From the NCBI GenBank assembly GCA_050486225.1, contig JBJHCV010000023.1, positions 1-7,352 of the forward strand: 7,352 bases of DNA, written 5' to 3'. The stretch comes from JBBDIX01 sp050486225 (GTDB lineage: Bacteria; Actinomycetota; Nitriliruptoria; Nitriliruptorales; Nitriliruptoraceae). Below, in pieces: positions 1-5,994 of the stretch. The stretch's first letter is position 1. The number at the start of each line of letters is the position of its first letter. The translations under genes were made by a program, and so were the position numbers. The notes beneath the pieces are model-generated. The model searched no databases. It saw only the letters and a program-made list of their open reading frames with translations, and was not told the origin of the DNA.

Positions 1-1644
1 ACCGCCACGATCGGCAACCCGGCCGAACATGCCAGCCGCCTGGCAGGAGTCGAGGTGGTCGCGGTCACCGACGACGGCGCGCCACGCGGTGAGCTGACCC
101 TCGGCCTGTGGGATCCACCTACCGACGAGGATGCCGACACCCCGCGTTCGGTGATCGCCGAGACCGGTCAGCTCCTCACCTCCTTCGTCGCCGCCGGAGT
201 GCAGACGCTCGTGTTCGCTCGCAGCCGCAAGCTGACCGAGCTGATCACGCGCGACGCCCAGCACCGGCTCGCCGACATGCGGGACCACGATGGGCGGCTT
301 CTGGCCGAACAGGTCGCGGCGTACCGGGCCGGCTACCTGGCAACCGACCGGCGCCAGCTCGAAGACGCGCTGCGCTCCGGGGCCCTGCGAGGCGTCGTGG
401 CGACCCAGGCGCTCGAGCTCGGCATCGACGTCAGTGGACTCGACGCCGTGGTCCTGGCCGGCTGGCCCGGAACGACCGCGTCGTTCTGGCAGCGTGTCGG
501 ACGGGCCGGCCGCACCGGCGGCGCAGCGGTCGCGGTACTCGTCGCGCAGAACGACCCGCTCGACCAGTACCTGGTTTCCCACCCCGACACGCTGCTGACA
601 CGCGAGCCCGAGGACGCGATCATCGACCCGTCCAACCCGCACCTGCTCGCCGGACATCTGCGTTGTGCGTGTCACGAAGCACCGATGGACCGCGACGAGG
701 CCGAACGGTGGTTCGGAGCGAGCGCGCGCGACCTGCTCGCAGACGCCGTGGACACGGGACAGCTGCGGGAGCGGGCCGGCCGGTTCCACTGGGTGTCACG
801 CACCCGACCGGCCGCAGGGGTCGACCTGCGTGGCGCGGGCGGGCGCACCGTGCAGATCGTCGACGACACGACCGGCGAGGTGATCGGCGACGTAGACGAG
901 GCACGCGCCCACCATCAGGTCCATCCCGGAGCCGTGTACCACCACCGCTCCCGGCAGTACGTCGTCGAGCAGCTCGACCTCGAACGTGCTCTTGCCATGG
1001 TCCGTGAGGACCGCTCGCTCGGGTATACGACCCGGCCCCGATCCGACACCGACGTTCGCATCACCGAGGTCGTCGACCAGCGGGACGGTGATCCGGTCGC
1101 GGTGCGTCTGGCACGGGTCCGGGTCACCCGTCAGGTGACCGCCTACGACGTGTTGCGCGCGGGGACCGGCCAGGTGATCGAGCAGCTCGCGTTGGCACTG
1201 CCCGAGGTGACCCTCGACACGGTCGCCGTTCTGTACACGGTGACCTCGCAAGGCCTCGACGCCGCCGGCATCGGTCCGCGACGGCTTCCCGGCGCGCTGC
1301 ATGCCGCCGAGCACGCGGCGATCGCGATGCTGCCGCTGATCGCGCTGTGCGACCGGTGGGACCTCGGAGGGCTTTCGACCCCGTCCCATCCCGACACGGG
1401 ACTGCCGACAGTGTTCATCTACGACGGTCATCCCGGCGGCGCGGGACTGACTGAACGATCGTTTCTGCGCTTCGCCGCGCACCAACGCCTGACCAGGGAC
1501 ACGGTCACCTCGTGCCGTTGCGCCGACGGGTGCCTGGCGTGTGTCCACAGCCCCAAGTGCGGCAACGGCAACGAGCCTCTGGACAAGCGTGCTGCGCTCG
1601 ATCTGCTCACCGTGGTGCTCGCGCACGCTCCCGACCCCGCCTGA
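1..1644 (+). CDS. DEAD/DEAH-box helicase with DUF1998/MZB zinc-binding tail, C-terminal part (5' end outside window)
   Basis: The reading frame is open from base 1, so the gene starts upstream; 547 residues are visible. Numbering from base 1, the window opens on TATIGNP, which fits helicase motif III, so the ATP-binding Walker A and DEAH box lie outside. The second RecA-like domain follows: VFARSRK (71-77, motif IV), VVATQALELGIDVSGLD (132-148, motif V) and QRVGRAGR (164-171, motif VI with arginine fingers). DPLDQYLV and a CxC (222, 224) follow, then a mixed domain. Near the end are DGHPGGAGL (475-483), typical of DUF1998, and a cysteine cluster C505, C507, C511, C514, C520 that probably binds a metal. 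This matches the YprA/MrfA and Rv3649 family, superfamily 2 3'-5' DNA helicases; Bacillus subtilis MrfA acts in mitomycin C repair. Family assignment is firm. The DNA-repair role is inferred from homologues. It converges on the tad operon with a 15-bp gap. Confidence 0.95.
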   Translation, partial: TATIGNPAEHASRLAGVEVVAVTDDGAPRGELTLGLWDPPTDEDADTPRSVIAETGQLLTSFVAAGVQTLVFARSRKLTELITRDAQHRLADMRDHDGRLLAEQVAAYRAGYLATDRRQLEDALRSGALRGVVATQALELGIDVSGLDAVVLAGWPGTTASFWQRVGRAGRTGGAAVAVLVAQNDPLDQYLVSHPDTLLTREPEDAIIDPSNPHLLAGHLRCACHEAPMDRDEAERWFGASARDLLADAVDTGQLRERAGRFHWVSRTRPAAGVDLRGAGGRTVQIVDDTTGEVIGDVDEARAHHQVHPGAVYHHRSRQYVVEQLDLERALAMVREDRSLGYTTRPRSDTDVRITEVVDQRDGDPVAVRLARVRVTRQVTAYDVLRAGTGQVIEQLALALPEVTLDTVAVLYTVTSQGLDAAGIGPRRLPGALHAAEHAAIAMLPLIALCDRWDLGGLSTPSHPDTGLPTVFIYDGHPGGAGLTERSFLRFAAHQRLTRDTVTSCRCADGCLACVHSPKCGNGNEPLDKRAALDLLTVVLAHAPDPA

Positions 1645-1659
1645 GGGTCGCGGGCGACC
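1645..1659. terminator. Small perfect hairpin between convergent genes, possible shared terminator
   Basis: The whole gap between the helicase stop and the TadE-like stop is 15 bases. It contains GGTCGC (1646-1651), two loop bases and GCGACC (1654-1659); read as a 5-bp stem it has a four-base CGGG loop. There is no T-run on either side, so it is not a canonical intrinsic terminator. Its position between two convergent stop codons makes a bidirectional termination or transcript-end role plausible but unproven. Confidence 0.35.
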
Positions 1660-2109
1660 TCACGGCACCTCGTCCGGCTCAGGCACGACCAGCACCGCCG
1701 AAGCCTGCGCGGTCACCCGCCCGGCGCCGAGCGTCGGGATGACCAGGCCCGGCACGGCGACGCTCACCTCCACCGTCGCTCGCTCGCTGCCTCGCCGGCA
1801 GTCGCACCGTTCCAGCCGGGCATCGACGACAGCCACGACCCGGGTCGCTTCACGCTGCGGGCTGCCGCCCGCACCCGGTGCGTCGACCGCTACCGCAGCC
1901 AGTGCCGCCGCGTCGGCCGCTGACTGCGCCCGCCCCGCGGCGACCAGATATGCGCCGATATCGATCAACGCGATGGCGATCAGGGTCGCCGCCCACAACG
2001 TCATGGGCAGCACGACGCTCGCGGCGCCTTCCTCACCCCGATGCGCGGCCGGCTCGACCGACCATTGCCGGGCCATGCCAGGCCGCCAACCGGGCGCACT
2101 CACCGCCAT
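1660..2109 (-). CDS. TadE-like protein of the helicase/secretion neighbourhood (Rv3654c type)
   Basis: 149-residue protein, last gene of the tad operon. Residues 1-30 are a basic, Pro/Arg-containing leader ending RGEEGAA. A single membrane segment spans about 31-56, followed by GRAQSAADAAALAAVAV (59-75), the hallmark AADAAALAA stretch of TadE/TadG-type pseudopilins. The rest is a small extracytoplasmic domain with a CxC pair (C102, C104) and beta-rich VEVSVAVPGL. Unlike the two upstream pilin-type genes it has no Glu at +5 after a Gly, so processing by a class III prepilin peptidase is doubtful. It starts with ATG 13 bases after the tadE stop with only a weak ribosome site, suggesting translational coupling; GTG at 2103 or ATG at 2076 are alternatives. 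Likely a minor subunit or anchor of the pilus machine. The family call rests on size, topology, motif and position; molecular function is unknown. Confidence 0.85.
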   Translation of the reverse strand: MAVSAPGWRPGMARQWSVEPAAHRGEEGAASVVLPMTLWAATLIAIALIDIGAYLVAAGRAQSAADAAALAAVAVDAPGAGGSPQREATRVVAVVDARLERCDCRRGSERATVEVSVAVPGLVIPTLGAGRVTAQASAVLVVPEPDEVP

Positions 2110-2122
2110 GAACCGAGAACGT

Positions 2123-2518
2123 TCACGGCCACGATCCGGAAGCGCCGACCACCGGCTCCACCCGGGAGGAGGCTCGTGCGCGCAGCAGGTGTCCTACCGG
2201 TCCGAACTTGCGGACCAGGGACGTCTCGACCACGACGATGTCGCCTTCGCTTCGGCGGGCAGGCGTCACCTCGACCTTCATGAGGACAAGCTCCGGCGCA
2301 GCCTGCCGTGCCGCATCGACCACCGGGGCCGACCCGTCGGTCGTCGCGGCCGCACGTGCCCCTGCACGTGCGGCTTCGTGCAGCAGCAGCAGATCGGTCA
2401 TCAGCGTCGCGACCTGGACGAGCCCCACGACCACGAATGCGAGCACCGGCAGCACCAGGACCGACTCCAGGCTGAGCGAGCCGGCCTGCCCGGCCGGTTC
2501 AGGCACCGACGAGCGCAC
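2123..2518 (-). CDS. TadE-family pseudopilin (Rv3655c type)
   Basis: 131-residue protein with a short leader and the class III-like cleavage context AG|SLSLES: G13, then S14 at +1 and E18 at +5. The hydrophobic segment is about 19-43, followed by LHEAARAGARAAA (46-58), typical of TadE. The remaining 70 residues form a small soluble domain expected outside the membrane. TadE proteins are minor pseudopilins that help initiate or stabilise Flp fibres. GTG at 2518 overlaps the pilin gene by 20 bases. A second GTG at 2506 gives an 8-base overlap and a 9-residue leader and is equally credible; neither has a strong ribosome site, so coupling to the pilin gene is likely. An 11-bp perfect hairpin lies within this gene at the AARAGARAA codons. 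Confidence is high for the family and moderate for the start. Confidence 0.87.
   Translation of the reverse strand: MRSSVPEPAGQAGSLSLESVLVLPVLAFVVVGLVQVATLMTDLLLLHEAARAGARAAATTDGSAPVVDAARQAAPELVLMKVEVTPARRSEGDIVVVETSLVRKFGPVGHLLRARASSRVEPVVGASGSWP
2349..2374. repeat. 11-bp perfect inverted repeat with 4-base loop inside tadE
   Basis: GCCGCACGTGC (2349-2359), loop CCCT (2360-2363), then GCACGTGCGGC (2364-2374), an exact reverse complement. Each arm also holds the 8-bp palindrome GCACGTGC. In the minus-strand message it falls on the codons for AARAGARAA. It is a strong potential RNA hairpin or DNA cruciform; part of the symmetry may follow from the Ala/Arg-rich protein motif. Confidence 0.6.
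2478..2500 (-). repeat. GC-rich hairpin immediately at the Flp pilin stop codon
   Basis: CCGGCC (2481-2486), loop of five bases (2487-2491), GGCCGG (2492-2497). After one mismatch, two more pairs bring the stem up to base 2500 within the pilin stop codon (2499-2501). On the minus-strand message it begins just as the pilin gene ends. Hairpins after a major pilin gene can shield the upstream message or attenuate downstream genes. There is no U-run, so a full terminator is unlikely. The role is inferred. Confidence 0.45.
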
Positions 2519-2735
2519 GCGCCTGACTCAGCAGGGCGTTGAACAGCCGGACGAGGGCGCCGTTGGTGGCCCACTGGATGACGACGCCGGCGATGGTCGC
2601 GGCAACGACCACCAGCAGGCCGTACTCGGTCACGAGCGAGCCGTCCTGAGACGTGTCACGCGGACGACGAACGCTCGCGGCGCGACGGCGGTCGATGCCT
2701 GTCGGACGCGGCTCGGGTCCGATCGGTTGATCCAC
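2499..2735 (-). CDS. DUF4244 Flp-type pilin (Rv3656c type)
   Basis: 78-residue prepilin. A long basic leader (residues 1-32, seven Arg plus several Pro) ends in DG|SLVTEYGL: cleavage after G32 would put Glu at +5 (E37) and Tyr at +6 (Y38), the signature of Flp/Tad pilins cut by TadV/CpaA-type peptidases. The hydrophobic helix (about 39-55) is followed by a short amphipathic tail ending RALVGA, giving a mature peptide of about 46 residues, normal for Flp. This is the likely main fibre subunit, extruded by the TadA and TadB/C machine. The GTG start is well supported: it has the best ribosome site of the operon 7 bases upstream, and no other in-frame start codon precedes the hydrophobic region. 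The gene lies 18 bases after tadC. No prepilin peptidase gene is in the window. Confidence 0.9.
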   Translation of the reverse strand: MDQPIGPEPRPTGIDRRRAASVRRPRDTSQDGSLVTEYGLLVVVAATIAGVVIQWATNGALVRLFNALLSQARALVGA

Positions 2736-2742
2736 GGTGCTT

Positions 2743-2748
2743 CTCCTT
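2743..2748 (-). promoter_or_regulatory. Strong Shine-Dalgarno site for the Flp-type pilin gene
   Basis: Minus-strand AAGGAG, 7 bases before the GTG at 2735. It is the only near-consensus ribosome site inside the operon. It fixes the pilin start and suggests the pilin is translated independently and more strongly than its neighbours, as expected for a major subunit. Confidence 0.8.
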
Positions 2749-2753
2749 GTGTC

Positions 2754-3758
2754 TCAGCCGCCCGTTGCCGTAAGGCCTGCGTGCACGATCGGCGCACCGA
2801 CGAGCAGCAAGGTTGCCGGCAACAGGCAGAGTGCGGTGGGGAAGGTCAACTGCGCAGGAAGGCGTTCGGCGGCGGCGAGCACCCGGGCGTGTTCGTCCGC
2901 TCGAAGTTGTGCACCGAGCCGCCGCAGCGCCGGCGCCACCGGCGCTCCGAGCCGGTGGGCGTCACGAAGGACCGTGCCGATCCGGCCCACCACCTGCGGT
3001 GTGTCGGGGTCGGATACGTCGGCCGGCATCGCCTCGCCGCGCACGTCAAGATCGAACGCGAGTGAGCGAAGCCGTGCGGCGTGCCCGGGAAGCACTTCAG
3101 CGGCCATACGCAGCGCCGACGCGGAGGTGCAGCCTCCGTGCAGGGCTGTCGCGACGAGCTCGGCGACCTCGTCGTCGCCGCTCGCCACGCTCTGGCGAGC
3201 GCGACGGCGTCGCACAACGACCGCCGTGACCGCTGCTGCGACGACGGCCGCGACCGTGCCCAGCAGCAACCCTGACGACACGGCCGCGAGCGTGGCCGCA
3301 GGCACGACGGCACGCCGGGACGTCGACGGCCGGCCGACCCGCCGGACCATCAGCATGATCGCGCCGGCTCCCGCGGCCAGTAGCGACACGCCCGCGACGA
3401 GGACCACCCGTCCGACGCCCGTCCCGTAGAACGCCACGAGGTCGATGCCGGACACGCGTGCCAGGAACGGCACGAACACGACGGGTGCGACCGCGAGTCC
3501 GACGGCGACGACCCGCGCCTGCGCCGTCGCGACCTGCACCGCACGGCGTCCCGCGCGAACATCGTCCTGTGCGGCGATGGCCGCATCGAGCACATCCAAC
3601 ACGGGCGCTCCAGCACGCGTGGCGACCGTCAGCGCCCGCCGAACACGTGCGGGCAGCGCGGACAGGTCCGCATTCACCTGGCCCGCCGCGGCACGAAGCC
3701 GCGCACGGTCGGTTTCCTGCGCCTCGTCGTCGAGAATCCGGTCCTTCACGGCCAGCAC
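2754..3758 (-). CDS. T2SSF platform protein: TadB C-terminal half fused to TadC (Rv3658c/Rv3657c type)
   Basis: 334-residue inner-membrane protein with GspF/TadB/TadC (T2SSF) character. Residues 1-80 are cytoplasmic. VVAVGLAVAPVVFVPFLA (83-100) and about 117-138 are membrane segments, then a hydrophobic pair at about 151-183 and a final one at about 304-326. Residues 196-326 form a complete TadC-type domain (DDEVAELVATALHGGCTSAS onward). Residues 40-98 resemble only the second half of such a domain: compare TVATRAGAPVLDVLDAA (44-60) with DAHRLGAPVAPALRRLG (266-282). In M. tuberculosis TadB and TadC are separate genes, and their combined length is clearly larger. Here TadB's front half is missing and the rest is joined to TadC. 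The frame is uninterrupted. GTG 3758 is listed; GTG 3749 would give a GTGA four-base overlap with the tadA stop and may be the true start. It should form the platform on which TadA drives pilin extrusion. Confidence 0.85.
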   Translation of the reverse strand: MLAVKDRILDDEAQETDRARLRAAAGQVNADLSALPARVRRALTVATRAGAPVLDVLDAAIAAQDDVRAGRRAVQVATAQARVVAVGLAVAPVVFVPFLARVSGIDLVAFYGTGVGRVVLVAGVSLLAAGAGAIMLMVRRVGRPSTSRRAVVPAATLAAVSSGLLLGTVAAVVAAAVTAVVVRRRRARQSVASGDDEVAELVATALHGGCTSASALRMAAEVLPGHAARLRSLAFDLDVRGEAMPADVSDPDTPQVVGRIGTVLRDAHRLGAPVAPALRRLGAQLRADEHARVLAAAERLPAQLTFPTALCLLPATLLLVGAPIVHAGLTATGG

Positions 3759-4891
3759 CGCTCGACCCGCAGCCGGTCACCGTCACCGGCGACGTCGACA
3801 ACCTCGGCGACGTGACGTCGGCCGTCGTCCCCCCGGTCGAGCGCGACGACGAGATCGACAGCGGTGGCCAGCTGAGCCCGTACCGCCGGCAGCGCGACTC
3901 CCGCGAGCAGCGCCATCCCTTCCAGTCGGACCATCGCTTCGGCAGCCCCGTTGGCATGGACGGTGGTCATCGACCCGTCATGGCCGGTGTTCATCGCCTG
4001 AAGCAGGTCGGCGACTTCAGCTCCACGTACCTCGCCGACGACGATCCGGTCCGGACGCATCCGCAGTGCGTTGCGCACCAGCTGCTCGACGGTGATCGCC
4101 CCTGTCCCTTCGGCGTTGGGAGGTCGCGTACGCAGGTGCACACAGTGGGTGGACGGTCGGTCGAGCTCGGGCGCATCCTCGATGACGACGACCCGGTCGG
4201 CCCCGACGCCGCCCAGCAGGCGAGCGAGCAGCGTGGTCTTGCCGGCGCCTGCTCGTCCGCACACGACGATGTTGCGGTGAGCCGCCACCGCGTCGGTGAG
4301 GAGGGCCACGAGCGCTGGGGTCACAGATCCCGCCGCGATCAGATCGTCCCAGCTGGGTGCGACCGAGGCCACGCGTCGCAGCGTCAGGACCGGGCGAGTA
4401 ACCAGGGGCGGCACGAGCGCGTGCAACCGGACACCGTTGGCGAGCACGCCGTCAGCGAAGGGATGGCTGCGATCGAGGCGGACGCCGAGCGGACCGAGCG
4501 CCCGGGTGATCACCGTCGTGACGTGCTCGTCGTCGTCGAAGCGCACCTCGCACGGCGCCAGAACGCCGTCCCGTTCGACGTACACCTCGTCGGCGCCGTT
4601 GACCATCACGTCGGTGACGGACGGATCGCGCAGGAGCGACTCGAGCGGACCGAGACCGCCGATGTCGTCGACCAGGTCACGGACCATCCGCGCCCACACA
4701 TCCGGGGCGGCGACGACGCCCTGCGCCGCCAGTGCCCGTGCGACCGCTCGGCGCAGCACCGACACATCGGCTTCGCCGGCGACCACCTCGACGTCGTCAC
4801 GAAGGCGTCGTGCCACCGCGTCCCGCAGCGCACGGTCGACCGTTGCCCGACGAGCCTGTTCCCGGGCGCCGTCATCCCGCAGGGGGTTCAT
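3746..4891 (-). CDS. tadA: TadA/CpaF-family secretion ATPase (Rv3659c type)
   Basis: 381-residue cytoplasmic hexameric ATPase of type II/IV secretion systems, which powers Flp pilus assembly. Residues 1-110 form the N-terminal domain, including GGLGPLESLLRDPSVTDVMV (78-97), typical of CpaF. The catalytic core has Walker A GRAGAGKTT (212-220, K218), Asp box VIEDAPEL (236-243), Walker B RIVVGEVRG (282-290, E287) and His box HDGSMTTVHANG (304-315). All key residues are present, so an active ATPase is expected. Length is normal for the family. The frame stays open upstream to 5455, but that part lies antisense-free inside the cpaE-like gene in another frame and lacks TadA character. The ATG at 4891 overlaps the preceding stop as ATGA, a clear translational-coupling start, though no strong ribosome site precedes it. 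The TadB/C gene follows with a 4- or 13-base overlap. Confidence 0.96.
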   Translation of the reverse strand: MNPLRDDGAREQARRATVDRALRDAVARRLRDDVEVVAGEADVSVLRRAVARALAAQGVVAAPDVWARMVRDLVDDIGGLGPLESLLRDPSVTDVMVNGADEVYVERDGVLAPCEVRFDDDEHVTTVITRALGPLGVRLDRSHPFADGVLANGVRLHALVPPLVTRPVLTLRRVASVAPSWDDLIAAGSVTPALVALLTDAVAAHRNIVVCGRAGAGKTTLLARLLGGVGADRVVVIEDAPELDRPSTHCVHLRTRPPNAEGTGAITVEQLVRNALRMRPDRIVVGEVRGAEVADLLQAMNTGHDGSMTTVHANGAAEAMVRLEGMALLAGVALPAVRAQLATAVDLVVALDRGDDGRRHVAEVVDVAGDGDRLRVERCWP

Positions 4892-5994
4892 GCGCCGGAC
4901 AAGGTCGTCGGCGAGGAGGTGCCCGGTTGCCTGATGCCGGACACAACCGGCGCAGAGCGCGCACCTGGAGCAGAGGGCGCGGCCGGAACCACTTGCGCGA
5001 GCCGCATCACCCAGCTTCCGGGCAGCCCGCCGGGTATCCGCTGGTGGAACCCGGCGCGCGCGACACGATGCGACCAGGGAAGGCGGATGCCACGCCGTCC
5101 CGAAGCGGCCCGGGCCAGGTCCGCATCCGTCGCCGGCCCGCTTCCGGCAACGACGATGATCGCCGCCGTGGTGCGTTCCAGCCGTTCGATTCCGGCCCGA
5201 TCGGGCCGAACGACGAGCACGTCGACGTCGTCGGCGACCCCGTCGTCGATGACAGCCAGCCCGATGCGGGTGTCGACTGGCTCGGGCACGGGCACGGCCC
5301 CGTCGGAGGCGACCACCCGCATCGCCGACACGCCGGGCACCGGTGTCGCACGTGCGAACAGTTCGGGTGAGCGGAACGCTTCGGTGTCCACTAGGCAGGG
5401 CATCGCGATCGGTGCAGGCAGCCGAACGCCAGCCAAGGTGGGTATTCCCCGCCACCCGGCGAGCCCTGCGAGGGCGAGCACAACCGTCGTCGTACCGACC
5501 CCGCCAGATGCCCCACCGACGCGAAGCATCGGCGCGCCGCTGGTCACCGTCCGCCGACGCGCGAGGACACGTCCGACGACCGCTTCGAGCTGGTCGCGCT
5601 CGTCAGGCCACGCGAGGGCGGCGAGGGCGGCGGTTTCCACCAGTGCTTCGGCCACGGCCGACGGCGCCGTGTCCGGGCTGACGAGCAGAATCCGGGGCAC
5701 CCCGTCGGTGGCCAGCGCCTGCCCGTCCCGATCGACGCCCACGAGGTGGACGACGGGAGGAACCAGCGCCGAGGTCGTCGCGTCCACCGGCTGCCAGCCG
5801 AACGCCGACTCGACGAACCGACGGACGGCGGCATCGAGTGCGGGACCGGTGTCGACGCCGACGGGCAGCGCCGGAAACGGCCCGTCAGCGGCCAGCGCTG
5901 ACGGGGCCCGGTCGGGCTCCTCGCCCGGGTCGATCGGTGGCGCAGCACCGGCCTGCCCCGCCGTCATCCATTTGTCAGCCGTGTCCACGCGCAT
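4888..5994 (-). CDS. CpaE/TadZ-like protein of the Ssd family (Rv3660c type), degenerate P-loop
   Basis: First gene of the operon. From the ATG at 5994 it has 368 residues; a GTG at 6054 would add 20 at the front. I prefer 5994 because it is an ATG with GGGGG five bases upstream. A receiver-like N-terminal region (RILLVSPDTA at 101-110) precedes a ParA/MinD-like core. The P-loop is GGASGGVGTTT (160-170), where both lysines of the deviant Walker A (KGGxGKT) are replaced. LAVIDDG (246-252) is a Walker B-like strand and DVDVLVVRPDRAG (256-268) fits the CpaE fold. Only about 75 residues separate the P-loop and Walker B, and the usual acidic motif is not evident, so ATP hydrolysis is doubtful. In M. 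tuberculosis the homologue Ssd affects septum formation when overproduced; TadZ/CpaE proteins localise Tad machinery. The role here is inferred. The stop overlaps tadA by four bases. Confidence 0.85.
   Translation of the reverse strand: MRVDTADKWMTAGQAGAAPPIDPGEEPDRAPSALAADGPFPALPVGVDTGPALDAAVRRFVESAFGWQPVDATTSALVPPVVHLVGVDRDGQALATDGVPRILLVSPDTAPSAVAEALVETAALAALAWPDERDQLEAVVGRVLARRRTVTSGAPMLRVGGASGGVGTTTVVLALAGLAGWRGIPTLAGVRLPAPIAMPCLVDTEAFRSPELFARATPVPGVSAMRVVASDGAVPVPEPVDTRIGLAVIDDGVADDVDVLVVRPDRAGIERLERTTAAIIVVAGSGPATDADLARAASGRRGIRLPWSHRVARAGFHQRIPGGLPGSWVMRLAQVVPAAPSAPGARSAPVVSGIRQPGTSSPTTLSGA

Noticed and set aside
796..1626. A 276-codon open frame on the minus strand opposite the helicase
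   Set aside because: The helicase frame carries conserved motifs throughout this span; the antisense product has no motif or sensible hydrophobic pattern.
2378..2390. CAG-rich short repeat (gcagcagcagcag)
   Set aside because: It encodes the leucine run LLLL of the TadE membrane segment on the minus strand; no separate repeat function is needed.
1541..3065. Two long plus-strand frames opposite the pilin genes and the TadB/C gene
   Set aside because: They are low-complexity Arg/Ser/Thr/Ala-rich translations antisense to genes with clear pilin, TadE and T2SSF features.
4892..5455. Extension of the TadA frame upstream of the ATG at 4891
   Set aside because: This part overlaps the CpaE-like gene in a different frame, is Arg/Cys-rich and unlike TadA. 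The ATGA overlap marks the natural start.
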